Positions 53,778-61,810 are shown, counted from the stretch's first letter. The stretch is 64,000 bases of DNA from Laceyella sacchari (GCF_004343255.1 NZ_SMDD01000001.1:880577-944576), one strand, 5' to 3'. The notes: generated by a model not told the origin, from the sequence alone. Numbers and translations are program-made.

Positions 53778-55046
53778 TTGGAAACCGCACAACACTTAAC
53801 AGAAAGCCATTCAGCCATTGAAAAGCAGTTTATCGGCCAAGATGGTCGTCCGGTCATCACCCTTCGTGGACGATCGGCCGCCATTGATATTGGAAATACC
53901 GAAGTCAACTGCATCTTTGGCAGTGAAAAGTCCCGCTTTGTCTTTCCCAATGTTATTGCCGAAATGTCATTCGATGATGTGCTGGAGCAAGAGAATGACA
54001 TTCTAGAAGGTCTGCGCGTAAAAATTGATTCACCGGCTCTGAACCGGAAATGGGGAACTCTCGCCGTTGGCCAGTTAGCCGCGAGGCAACAGGATGAACG
54101 GAGAGAAATCTCCCCCGGCTCAATAAAGGCTAACGAAGATCAGTCATTCATCGTGTTTCTGACGGCATTGGCAGTTGATGCAGTGAAGCATTTTGCGGTG
54201 AAAGATGGCGTTTGCTTCGCCACATATTGCTTAAGTGGCGGATTACCGATCAGTGAGTTCAAAAACAAAGAGCTGCGCAAGCAATTTAAACAGAAGATCA
54301 CCAATGGTGTGCATAAGGTGACGTTTTTGGAAACGGCTTCCCCCTATCGCCACGTTGAAGTGCATCTTGAAGTGTTTGATGTGAAGTTAAGCTCAGAGGG
54401 GCAGGCAGCGAATCTGGAACTGACGACCGATGCCTTTGGCGGCTACAAACCGCTACCGGGGACGGAAGGGAACTACATGATTTTGGACAACGGAGGCGGA
54501 ACCCTGGATTGTGCGGTGATTTTGGCTGGTGGGAAGACGGACAACGAACGGTCCAAAGGGGAGCAGAAACTGGGCATTAACAAGACGCTGGATTCCATTC
54601 TGGACAGCATATATTCCAAGTACAATGTCACCTTTGAATCGAGAAAGCAGTTGGCTGATCATATCCTGGCTTCAAGGAAAGGTTCGCCGCTATCAACCCA
54701 AGTTAAAGATATTCTGGTGCAAGGGAAACCAAAGCCGATTCAAGATATCGTGGATGGCCATTTGCGCAGGTATGCGCAGACCATTTATGAGTACATGAAG
54801 CGGAAGTGGAATGAGGTATCCAACTGCCAGTCCGCTTACTTTATCGGGGGTGCGAGCAACCTGATTCGGCCGTATTTGTCGGAGTTGAATCAAGGGGAAG
54901 GGATGGCTGGCGAATACGTGATCTATTTTCTTGATCCCAATCAGTCGTTCTGGATCCTGGCGGAGGCGTATCACAAAATCGGTGTCTACCATCGTGAACA
55001 CGGGAAAAAACGCAAGATTGTGCTTATTCCTCCTCAAGCGCCATAG
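53778..55046 (+). CDS. ParM-like actin-type plasmid segregation ATPase
   Basis: 422 aa actin-fold ATPase. Phosphate-1 AAIDIGNTEVNCIFG (residues about 35-50), phosphate-2 LDNGGGTLDCAVI, adenosine region FIGGASNLIRPYL near the C-terminus. This is the ParM/StbA pattern used to push plasmid copies apart by filament growth. TTG 53778 with AAAGGAG at 8 nt. The gene downstream probably encodes the DNA-binding adaptor. Suggests the island descends from, or contains, a plasmid. Confidence 0.8.
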   Translation: METAQHLTESHSAIEKQFIGQDGRPVITLRGRSAAIDIGNTEVNCIFGSEKSRFVFPNVIAEMSFDDVLEQENDILEGLRVKIDSPALNRKWGTLAVGQLAARQQDERREISPGSIKANEDQSFIVFLTALAVDAVKHFAVKDGVCFATYCLSGGLPISEFKNKELRKQFKQKITNGVHKVTFLETASPYRHVEVHLEVFDVKLSSEGQAANLELTTDAFGGYKPLPGTEGNYMILDNGGGTLDCAVILAGGKTDNERSKGEQKLGINKTLDSILDSIYSKYNVTFESRKQLADHILASRKGSPLSTQVKDILVQGKPKPIQDIVDGHLRRYAQTIYEYMKRKWNEVSNCQSAYFIGGASNLIRPYLSELNQGEGMAGEYVIYFLDPNQSFWILAEAYHKIGVYHREHGKKRKIVLIPPQAP

Positions 55047-55120
55047 TGAAAAGGAATGATATAACGGGTTATAATAGAGACCTCTGAAGGGGTCTTTTGT
55101 TGTAGGGAGGGAGAAGTCCA

Positions 55121-55591
55121 TTGGTTGAGAAGAAATACGGTCCGGGTACGCAATTACCCAACACCCGATTAAATAAAAAAACGCCGCAATACGTGTTTGA
55201 CTATTTGGAGAAGCATCAGCCCAAAAGTGCCGATTTGATGCGTTTGATTCAGCTGGGAATCGAAGTGGAGCTCAATCGGGAGCAATACGGGTTGTTTATT
55301 CCCTATGCCCCATTGTCTAAGGAGCAGATCCGCGAATTGGAAACCAACGAAATGTTGAAGACCAAGTTCATGCAATTTGCCAAATGGTTCTTTTTTACGG
55401 AGGGCAATGAGCCGCCGCCATTTGTTTCTGCTACGGTGAAATCGACAGAATCGATGGCAGCTAATCCCGCTGATTCGAAGAATACGCCTGGTGTCGCGAA
55501 AGAGAAACAGATGGACGAAGAGCAATGGCTTTTAACCAATGAATACATGCATCTTGCTATGCAACATCTGGATGATGACGATGATGACTGA
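55121..55591 (+). CDS. Putative adaptor partner of the ParM-like protein
   Basis: 156 aa with a helical N-terminal half (TPQYVFDYLEKHQPKSADLMRLIQLGIEVEL), which could be a ribbon-helix-helix-like DNA-binding region, a polar linker, and a strongly acidic tail of seven Asp. Second gene after a ParM homologue is where ParR-type adaptors sit, and an acidic C-terminal tail would suit filament capture. TTG 55121 has GGAGGGAG at 7 nt. Inference from context; sequence similarity to ParR is not evident by eye. A hairpin (AGACC/GGTCT, T-run) lies in the gap upstream. Confidence 0.5.
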   Translation: MVEKKYGPGTQLPNTRLNKKTPQYVFDYLEKHQPKSADLMRLIQLGIEVELNREQYGLFIPYAPLSKEQIRELETNEMLKTKFMQFAKWFFFTEGNEPPPFVSATVKSTESMAANPADSKNTPGVAKEKQMDEEQWLLTNEYMHLAMQHLDDDDDD

Positions 55592-55643
55592 TGAAGTCAG
55601 TTAGACATAGCTACTCATTATTTATAAGGAAGAGGGGATTAGT

Positions 55644-55682
55644 ATGAAAATGATCGTAATCTTCAGTAATAAAGGGGGGTAA
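55644..55682 (+). pseudogene. ParA/TadZ-like N-terminal remnant
   Basis: A strong ribosome site (AAGAGGGGA) precedes ATG 55644 and MKMIVIFSNKGG, then TAA. This is the start of a ParA/MinD-type ATPase up to the first residues of the deviant Walker A box (KGGxGKT). The stop follows a run of six G; even with a one-base shift the downstream reads VNMMNQW, not GKT, so the rest is deleted. TadZ/CpaE pilus ATPases begin this way. Confidence 0.4.
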
Positions 55683-55747
55683 ATATGATGAATCAATGGA
55701 AGTTTTGCATTTTTAAAATAGGAGGATATAGTAGATAAGGTTTAATA

Positions 55748-55810
55748 ATGAGGGTATATATCATTGTAATTGCCTGTGGATTGGCTTGTGTCATCTTGTT
55801 GAACCTATAA
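55748..55810 (+). CDS. Possible 20-aa membrane peptide or remnant
   Basis: MRVYIIVIACGLACVILLNL, a single hydrophobic helix, with a weak AAGG upstream. Could be an independent peptide or the first helix of a deleted membrane protein, as the neighbouring fragment is truncated. Confidence 0.25.
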   Translation: MRVYIIVIACGLACVILLNL

Positions 55811-55857
55811 TAGTTTTTCCAGAAGTGAAGGTTGTTTAAGATGAAGGAGGAATATTA

Positions 55858-57234
55858 TTGACTATGGGAAAGTGGAAGATACCTACTATTCTATTAATAC
55901 TATTAATCATACATATAAATATCCCCCATCTAGCATTAGCGCAGCCTCATACATGGTTGGACACAAAAACAGAGAAGATATTGCTTGCAGAAGGCATTGA
56001 AATACCAACGATTCCGAGTAATGACCCGATAGAGATACCGAAAGTGGAGATACCGAGTGACCCGATTGAAATACCGAAAGTGAAGATACCGGAAAATAAG
56101 ATTGAGGTACCGAAGGCGGAGATTCCCAAAGCCCCGGTGCAAGAATCGACCGGCTTTATTGATCAGTTGCTAAAATGGCTGCAACAGCAGTTATCCTTGA
56201 TTTTGGCGCTGTTGTGTATGGGACTGGGTCTGTTTTTTCTAAGTACCAACCCCCCTGTGGGTATTTCGATCGTGATGGGAATGGCGGTTGGCGGATTTGG
56301 AGCTTGGATGGCTGATAAGGATGTTTCCGGTATTGCGCAAGAGGCGATAATTGGTGCAATAGCTGGTTTGGTCGGATTGGGGGCCGGAGCGCTCGCATTT
56401 CGATTGATCGGGGGGAGAATTGCAACACTGGCTCCTCCGTGGCTAGGAAAATGGCTTCCGTCCGTTGGCTCAGGTGGTGTAGCAGGAGTGGCGGACAGTG
56501 CCTCTTTTGATTATATGCGTGATGGGAAGGTGGATTGGAAAAAAGCAGGGCTTGTTGGGTTATTAGGTGTCGCGATCGGTTTTGCTTGTATGGGGGTTGC
56601 TCAATATGGAGGCAAACTCGTTGCTCCTACCATTGTGTCCAAAATCAATGATATTCCATTAACGGCCGTTTCAGTTTTTAAGGACGGGACGACTTTTCCA
56701 AAGACTGTTGGGGATACACCGTTTGGTGTTTGGTTACAGAAGTTTGCTTCGAATGGTAACCATAATACAGTAAAATTCAAAAGTGGATTTGATACTCACT
56801 TTACCGTTGGAGAAGGAATAGGGAAAGGGAAAAAAGGGGTTGTCGGAGGACATAATATGCATGACTTCTATAAAACATTGGAAACAACAGGTATGGATCC
56901 GAGCAATTTAATAATTAGTAAACAGCAACATCCTACTTTTCCCGGCTTGTATGAAGTACGATACAAGATTCCATCCTTAACTTATGGTCCGGATGGAAAA
57001 CTAATTCCCTCTGGTCAATTTAAGACAATACGATTTCCTAAAACTGTATATGACCCTAATGTTTATACAGATGCTCAAATGATTCAATGGGGAAAAGAGG
57101 CGATGGAAGAAGGTATCAAAGCGAAAAGGATTACTGGGAGAGAAGTAGAGGGCTATAGTTCCAATGGGATGAAATTTAGAGGATATATAAATGATCAAGG
57201 GGAAATTACAAATTTTTTCCCTACGTTTAAATAA
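55858..57234 (+). CDS. Polymorphic toxin with C-terminal EndoU-type nuclease domain
   Basis: 458 aa. Signal/first helix 5-28, then a repetitive IEIPKVEIPSDP-type region (48-92), glycine-rich membrane segments (113-185 and 229-250), and from about 300 a toxin domain: DTHFTVGEG (His314), GGHNMHDF (His332, His335), Lys395 in RFPKTVYDP, ending GMKFRGYINDQGEITNFFP. This is the bacterial EndoU layout (two His plus Lys), an RNase seen in CdiA tips. TTG 55858 with AAGGAGG at 7 nt. The next gene is the expected immunity protein. Membrane insertion suggests contact delivery rather than free secretion. Confidence 0.75.
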   Translation: MTMGKWKIPTILLILLIIHINIPHLALAQPHTWLDTKTEKILLAEGIEIPTIPSNDPIEIPKVEIPSDPIEIPKVKIPENKIEVPKAEIPKAPVQESTGFIDQLLKWLQQQLSLILALLCMGLGLFFLSTNPPVGISIVMGMAVGGFGAWMADKDVSGIAQEAIIGAIAGLVGLGAGALAFRLIGGRIATLAPPWLGKWLPSVGSGGVAGVADSASFDYMRDGKVDWKKAGLVGLLGVAIGFACMGVAQYGGKLVAPTIVSKINDIPLTAVSVFKDGTTFPKTVGDTPFGVWLQKFASNGNHNTVKFKSGFDTHFTVGEGIGKGKKGVVGGHNMHDFYKTLETTGMDPSNLIISKQQHPTFPGLYEVRYKIPSLTYGPDGKLIPSGQFKTIRFPKTVYDPNVYTDAQMIQWGKEAMEEGIKAKRITGREVEGYSSNGMKFRGYINDQGEITNFFPTFK

Positions 57235-57273
57235 TAACTTGGTTATTATCGGGAAATAGGGAGGTTTTAATGT

Positions 57274-57672
57274 ATGTACAATCATGAGGAGCAAACATAT
57301 AAAATCTTTTATGATGATAAAGAGAAAAAGGATTTTATGAAATATTATTTTTGGCATATTGGAGATTGTTATTTCATTGATGCATTAAATAATTTTAAAG
57401 ATAAATCGGGTTTCGGAATAGAATGTGTTGGCATTCTATTTCGTGATGATTTTGATGAATGGGAGGAATATCGTTGTAAAGAAGATGAAGTATCTTTAAT
57501 TAAAGATTATCCTGCGGCGGAAGAAGATACAATGGGCTATTTGAGTTTTAAGGATTTTTATAATTGCCTTATTGATCACAGTAAAGAATATATCAAAAAA
57601 TATCCAGAGCATGAGGAAGAGGTTTGCAAACTGTTAAGAGAAATTAAGGAGAGTTTGGATATAAACACATAA
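57274..57672 (+). CDS. Candidate immunity protein for the EndoU toxin
   Basis: 132 aa, acidic (many D and E), cytosolic. Begins YKIFYDDKEKKDFMKYYF and continues IECVGILFRDDFDEWEEY. Size, charge and place 39 nt after a toxin gene fit an immunity protein, possibly of the CdiI family that pairs with EndoU toxins. ATG 57274 follows GGGAGG at 9 nt. Family assignment is uncertain. Confidence 0.55.
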   Translation: MYNHEEQTYKIFYDDKEKKDFMKYYFWHIGDCYFIDALNNFKDKSGFGIECVGILFRDDFDEWEEYRCKEDEVSLIKDYPAAEEDTMGYLSFKDFYNCLIDHSKEYIKKYPEHEEEVCKLLREIKESLDINT

Positions 57673-57724
57673 CGTAGCGGTGCCAATAGTGCGTTTCTCG
57701 GAATTTCATCCGAATATTATCCAT

Positions 57725-57761
57725 AACAAAAATCCTCTGACTGAATCAGAGGATTTTTGTT
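57725..57761. terminator. Terminator after EndoU toxin/immunity pair
   Basis: AACAAAAATCCTCTGA / TCAGAGGATTTTTGTT, 16-bp perfect arms, 5-nt loop; A- and T-runs make it bidirectional. Confidence 0.85.
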
Positions 57762-57866
57762 GCTTAATTCCAAAGTGGGCTCAATATGGTCAAATAGAAT
57801 GTAAGACTTGTACGGGTATGTTGCTATTCTAATTCGAAATTGGATTCAATTTTAGGGAGGTCACCA

Positions 57867-57889
57867 AACCCTTTGGATACCAAAGGGTT
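57867..57889 (+). other. Hairpin following an isolated Shine-Dalgarno-like sequence
   Basis: GGGAGG at 57855 followed by AACCCTTTGG ATA CCAAAGGGTT. No start codon at usable distance; may be what is left of a deleted gene's 5' end. Confidence 0.35.
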
Positions 57890-57959
57890 AATTGAGGCTT
57901 AAAACTGAAAAAGTATTTATCTTGAAAATTATCTGTCGTTTTAATACAGATGGCGATGT

Positions 57960-58040
57960 ATGTACAGAGTTATTTATATTCCATCGGGTATAACAGGTTA
58001 TGCAGGCGGAAGAGATGTTTGGTGCGGTAATGGCATTTAG
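57960..58040 (+). pseudogene. Orphan tip of a toxin-like gene
   Basis: Frame YRVIYIPSGITGYAGGRDVW then CGNGI. It has no ribosome site. The YAGGRD pattern resembles C-terminal tips of polymorphic toxins, and an immunity gene starts 32 nt later. Read as the residue of a displaced toxin cassette. Confidence 0.35.
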
Positions 58041-58071
58041 GTAAAAAGTTAGTATTGGAGGTGGATTAACA

Positions 58072-58512
58072 TTGGAATGGGAGTATAAAAAGCCCATTGA
58101 TGAAAAGCGGATTCGGGAAGTTGAAATGGAATTAGGAGTTCATTTTCCAAAGTCTTTTTTTGATTGTGTATTAAAAAATCATGCGGGACGTCCCAAAACA
58201 AAAATTTTATTTGATTTGGGGAGTGAAAAAGAGAAAGTCTTTGGAAATCTGTTTAACTTCAACGAGGACGAAGATAATTTTTCAATCTTGGAGGCACATG
58301 AAGTATTGATTGGAGAACACGAAGCTCCAATAGAACTTGTTCCTTTCGCTGATCATCCGGCAGGAAACTTCATTTGTTTTGATTATCGTACACTTGTAGC
58401 CGGGGAGCCGATTGTTGTTTTCTTCTATCATGAGCGTGATGAAGACAATATTAAAAAGATTGCCGACTCCTTCTCTCAGTTTCTAGATATGCTATATGAG
58501 CCGAGAGACTAG
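58072..58512 (+). CDS. SUKH (SMI1/KNR4) family immunity protein
   Basis: 146 aa. RIREVEMELGVHFPKSFFDCVLKNHAG is the N-terminal SUKH signature (I..E..LG..FP..F...L..H.G), and LVPFADHPAGNFICFDYRT plus a closing helix IKKIADSFSQFLDML complete the fold. SUKH proteins neutralise many toxin types. TTG 58072 with GGAGGTGG at 7 nt. The cognate toxin is probably the lost gene whose tip remains upstream. Confidence 0.82.
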   Translation: MEWEYKKPIDEKRIREVEMELGVHFPKSFFDCVLKNHAGRPKTKILFDLGSEKEKVFGNLFNFNEDEDNFSILEAHEVLIGEHEAPIELVPFADHPAGNFICFDYRTLVAGEPIVVFFYHERDEDNIKKIADSFSQFLDMLYEPRD

Positions 58513-58532
58513 CAACCGAAATATTTTATAGA

Positions 58533-58560
58533 AGAGCCTACTTGAGCGGGCTCTCTTTTA
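58533..58560 (+). terminator. SUKH gene terminator
   Basis: AGAGCC / GGGCTCT stem followed by CTTTT. Confidence 0.65.
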
Positions 58561-58592
58561 TTTTGTAATTGACTAAACAGGAGGGATTTAAA

Positions 58593-58655
58593 ATGGCTAA
58601 GTGGGAAGCAGTAAAGCAGCCGGCTACAGATGAAGACATCCAGCGGATTGAGTAG
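58593..58655 (+). pseudogene. 5' fragment of a SUKH gene, in-frame stop at codon 21
   Basis: AKWEAVKQPATDEDIQRIE then TAG, with a good ribosome site (GGAGGGA). Without the stop it reads on as FVGQRL, identical to the start of the SUKH frame at 61775. So the 5' end of that gene lies here, 3.1 kb away from the rest. Confidence 0.65.
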
Positions 58656-58673
58656 TTTGTTGGTCAGCGTTTG
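58638..58673 (+). repeat. 36-nt direct repeat, copy 1
   Basis: Matches 61775-61810 at 35 of 36 positions (ATCCAGCGGATTGAG, T/G, AGTTTGTTGGTCAGCGTTTG). Flanks a 3.1-kb toxin block with copy 2. Confidence 0.85.
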
Positions 58674-58801
58674 CGAAGGTTTATTGCTTTTTGGTTTAGT
58701 TCAAACTTGGTTTTGTAGATAAAAATCTTTTAATTGGCTATAATCAAAAGGGATAAATATATAAATTTAACGGAAAATTGTTAGTAGAAAGGAGGAGCTA
58801 T

Positions 58802-59266
58802 GTGGCTTGGTTTAAGACCAAAAGTGGGATAGGGAGCCTATTAGGTCTCTTTTTTTTGTTGATTGTTTTCTGGAACTCACTCTTCGGATTTTATCAAGGA
58901 GTTGGCAAAAGCATGGAGCCAGCCTTAATGGAAGGGGAAGTGTATCTGGTTAAAAAGAATCCCGATACCATTAAGCGAGGGGATATAATCGTTTTTCGAG
59001 CTCCAGGAGTCAATCAGGTGCATACGAAACGAGTTGTTGCTTTTGGAAATGAGACAGTCGAGATAAAGGAAGGCCAGCTATATATCAACGGGCAAATCTT
59101 GATGGAACCGTATCGTCCACGCTTGGACAAAAGGGTTAATCAAGAAACCGTGGTGGTGCCTGCAGACCATTTCTTTGTTCTCGGAGATAACCGTTTGACG
59201 AGCTATGATAGCCGCCAGTTTGGTGCCATTAAGAAAGATGACATCATTGGAGTAGTTGTGAAATAG
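58802..59266 (+). CDS. Type I signal peptidase
   Basis: 154 aa S26 peptidase. One N-terminal helix (LLGLFFLLIVFWNSLFGFYQ), then GKSMEPAL with catalytic Ser and TKRVVAFG with catalytic Lys, and FFVLGDNRLTSYDSRQFG (box E). GTG 58802 with AAAGGAGGAG at 3-5 nt. Here it is followed by a Yip1-like membrane protein and a toxin with a prepilin-like leader; dedicated processing of island exports is a plausible job. Confidence 0.88.
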   Translation: MAWFKTKSGIGSLLGLFFLLIVFWNSLFGFYQGVGKSMEPALMEGEVYLVKKNPDTIKRGDIIVFRAPGVNQVHTKRVVAFGNETVEIKEGQLYINGQILMEPYRPRLDKRVNQETVVVPADHFFVLGDNRLTSYDSRQFGAIKKDDIIGVVVK

Positions 59267-59276
59267 AAAGGGTGTA

Positions 59277-59894
59277 ATGCTTGTGTTAGATGTTTTGCGA
59301 GCTTATTGGGTTCCGCTCATAAAGCAACCAAAAAACACCATTCGACAAGCAATGGAGGAAACATCATCGAAGTTGTTATTTGTGTTAATTCCACTGTTTG
59401 GGATTACCTTGTGTCTAGAACAAGCCATGAATAGAGACGCAGGGGATACCACCTCTATACCGGTAATTCTGCTTTTATCCATGGTGATTGGTCCCATCCT
59501 GGGAGCGGTCGCCTGGTTTTTAGGAAGCCTTTGTACATTCGGTGTGGCCAGGTTATTCGGAGGTGTAGCAACATTCAGGGAGACGAGTGAAGCAAGTGCA
59601 TGGGCGACGGTGGCATATACGACAAAGCTGGCCTTGTTCATACCCATGTTGCTGATCTTTCGGCAAGAGAACTTCACTTCTAACACTCCTGATATTGATT
59701 CTTCCATGTTCCTTGCCTTATTGTTTTTTCTTTGCCTGACAGCAAACTTTGTCATGACGATTTATTACATCATTGTCCATTCCAAAATCATTGGAGAAAT
59801 TCATGAGATAGGCTCTTGGAAAGGTTTTGCTTCGATCATTCTTGTTCCTTTAGTACTTATTTTACTTCTATTTCTTCTGGCTTTGTCACAGTAA
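59277..59894 (+). CDS. Yip1-domain-like membrane protein
   Basis: 205 aa, five hydrophobic helices. The start VLRAYWVPLIKQPKNTIRQAME followed by LLFVLIPLFGI, SMVIGPILGAVAWFLGSL, GVATFRETSEASAWATVAYTT and a C-terminal helix fit the Yip1/YIP1 family. GAAAGGG upstream of ATG 59277. Between the signal peptidase and the toxin gene; function in bacteria is not established, possibly membrane recruitment. Confidence 0.65.
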   Translation: MLVLDVLRAYWVPLIKQPKNTIRQAMEETSSKLLFVLIPLFGITLCLEQAMNRDAGDTTSIPVILLLSMVIGPILGAVAWFLGSLCTFGVARLFGGVATFRETSEASAWATVAYTTKLALFIPMLLIFRQENFTSNTPDIDSSMFLALLFFLCLTANFVMTIYYIIVHSKIIGEIHEIGSWKGFASIILVPLVLILLLFLLALSQ

Positions 59895-59911
59895 CTAAGG
59901 AAGGGGAAGGA

Positions 59912-61138
59912 ATGATGAAGCATTGGCTTAAAAGAGTTAAACAGCATTTACATTCAAAGCGAGGGGCTTCAACGGTAGAGTATATCATCATCATTGTAGC
60001 TGGTGCTCTTTTAGCTGGGTTGCTTTTGACTGCAGTAAATAGTTCAGAAATCCAACAATCTCTGCAAGAGAAAGTGGAAGAGGTACTAAGTGACACACCC
60101 AACCAGGACGTAAATAAGCCAACCGAACCAACATCACCCCAGATTGTAACGAGTGATCATTCCAAGCCCCCCAGTCTTTCTGATGTGCAGCCAATGAAGT
60201 CTCCAGGCGAAAAAGAACCAAGCCTTCTTGACCGGTTAAAACAGAAGACTTTGGATGGTATTGATTGGGCGGGAAATAAAATTGATCAAGGCATCAATTG
60301 GTTAGGTAAACAGAAGGATCAGATTTTAAATGAGGATATTAAACGTGCTATCAATGAGCCAGGAGCTTATTTTTCTGAAGTATTTGGATTTGAGGACTAT
60401 AAGGCTGCTTGGGATAAGTTAACTTCTGATCCTTTAGGCTATGCCAAGGATTCATGGGATAATTTGAAGGCTAGTGTAAACGACATTATTGAGAATCCAG
60501 AGAAACTTATTTTCGATAAAGAAATGTTCATGGAAGCGTGGAATGGGAAGGACAAGAATGGAAAGTCTATTCCGCTTCCAAATCGCCTATGGAACATGGT
60601 CGAGAGCCTACCGACACCTGTTAAGTTGGTTAAAGTCGGTCGGATAGCTAAGGATACGCTGGTGCCTGACAGTTGTCATTGTGCCATGAAAAATCCAAAA
60701 AAAGATAAAGTTAATAATAAACGAGTTAAGCAATTTACCAAAAATGGTGAAGAGAAATTTACCAAGGAAATACTTGCAACAAAGCCGAAGAATTCACCTA
60801 ACCCTGAAAAGTGGTTAAATAAAGGTGGAAGTATCACTATAGATGAAAAGGGGGTTTGGACTTACCATGATTGGGAAGGGAATTCAGTTTCTTATCCTGG
60901 AGGCTATCCAGATTTTAAATCCGCAAAAATGGTAATACAAGAAGTGAAGATTGGTAAGTTTGAAAGTTACTCAAAAGACTTTTCTGAGGCTGATAAACGT
61001 GCTCCTAAAGGTCCAAAAGCAGAAACAAGTACTTGGCATCATCATCAGGATGGAACTACGATGCAAGAAGTTAACAAAGTATTGCATGATAGATTTAGGC
61101 ATAGAGGCGGAATGTCAATTGCCAGAAAGAAAAAATAA
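59912..61138 (+). CDS. Toxin with prepilin-like leader and WHH-type nuclease tip
   Basis: 408 aa. Residues 1-18 are basic (HWLKRVKQHLHSKRG), followed by ASTVEYIIIIVAGALLAGL: a class III prepilin-like site after Gly18 with Glu at +5 (Glu23) and a helix. Next a proline-rich linker (60-100), helical linker with GIDWAGNK-type repeats, SCHC at 254-257, and a nuclease tip: TYHDWEGN, YPGGYPDF, TWHHHQDGTTMQEV (His376-378), LHDRFRHRGG (His392, His397). This is the WHH branch of the HNH/EndoVII superfamily. ATG 59912 (or 59915) with AGGAAGGGG upstream; frame to 59816 is not used. SUKH immunity gene follows after 17 nt. Confidence 0.75.
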   Translation: MMKHWLKRVKQHLHSKRGASTVEYIIIIVAGALLAGLLLTAVNSSEIQQSLQEKVEEVLSDTPNQDVNKPTEPTSPQIVTSDHSKPPSLSDVQPMKSPGEKEPSLLDRLKQKTLDGIDWAGNKIDQGINWLGKQKDQILNEDIKRAINEPGAYFSEVFGFEDYKAAWDKLTSDPLGYAKDSWDNLKASVNDIIENPEKLIFDKEMFMEAWNGKDKNGKSIPLPNRLWNMVESLPTPVKLVKVGRIAKDTLVPDSCHCAMKNPKKDKVNNKRVKQFTKNGEEKFTKEILATKPKNSPNPEKWLNKGGSITIDEKGVWTYHDWEGNSVSYPGGYPDFKSAKMVIQEVKIGKFESYSKDFSEADKRAPKGPKAETSTWHHHQDGTTMQEVNKVLHDRFRHRGGMSIARKKK

Positions 61139-61155
61139 AGTGAGGGTTGTTTACT

Positions 61156-61596
61156 ATGAATATTAAGGGATTTGGTAAAGCAACTAAGGAAATGATTCAA
61201 AGTCTTGAGCAAGAAATTAGGTTTTCGCTTCCGGAAGATTATAAAGACTTTTTGCGTAAGTATAATGGAGGTACAGCATTAGTAAGGTACAGCACTTTTT
61301 ATGTAAAAGAACTAAATGAGTGCATTCCGTTGGATGTAATGTATGGACTAGGAGTGGAAAAGTCTTTTGATTTGTTAATGTGGCATAATGAGTATAGAGA
61401 TGATTTGCTACCTAACAGCTTAATAATAGGCGATGATCCAGGGGCAGGAAAAATTGTTTTAGTTGCTGATCCTGGAAATGAAGGAATTTATTATTGGGAT
61501 CATGTATTCAATTTCGAACAGTCAGATGAAGATGCAAATACTTATAAGATTGCCGATAATTTCCAAGATTTTATTCGTGGTTTGAAAAATCCATAA
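61156..61596 (+). CDS. SUKH family immunity protein for the WHH toxin
   Basis: 146 aa. TKEMIQSLEQEIRFSLPEDYKDFLRKYNGG is the SUKH N-terminus; LIIGDDPGAGKIVLVAD and the final helix TYKIADNFQDFIRGL match the family. ATG 61156 follows GTGAGGG. Immediate neighbour of the toxin, so the likely antidote. A second SUKH frame further on is broken. Confidence 0.85.
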   Translation: MNIKGFGKATKEMIQSLEQEIRFSLPEDYKDFLRKYNGGTALVRYSTFYVKELNECIPLDVMYGLGVEKSFDLLMWHNEYRDDLLPNSLIIGDDPGAGKIVLVADPGNEGIYYWDHVFNFEQSDEDANTYKIADNFQDFIRGLKNP

Positions 61597-61604
61597 GTTA
61601 AAAA

Positions 61605-61640
61605 AAAGTCCCAGATGAGTTTTTAACTTGTCTGGGTTTT
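61605..61640 (+). terminator. Terminator after WHH toxin/immunity genes
   Basis: CCCAGA / TCTGGG with a long loop and T-run. Confidence 0.6.
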
Positions 61641-61774
61641 GTGTTATAAATGTGAATTAATTCACTATGCTGAACAGTTGGTAGCAGGCTCGGATTATAT
61701 ATGGTTTTTACTGCATAGGTAAAGTAGCCTTACTAGTTTCTGTAAGTTATAGTAAATAAGCAAAAATACATGGA

Positions 61775-61810
61775 ATCCAGCGGATTGAGGAGTTTGTTGG
61801 TCAGCGTTTG
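61775..61810 (+). repeat. 36-nt direct repeat, copy 2
   Basis: Partner of 58638-58673; here it forms the broken start of a SUKH frame. Confidence 0.85.
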
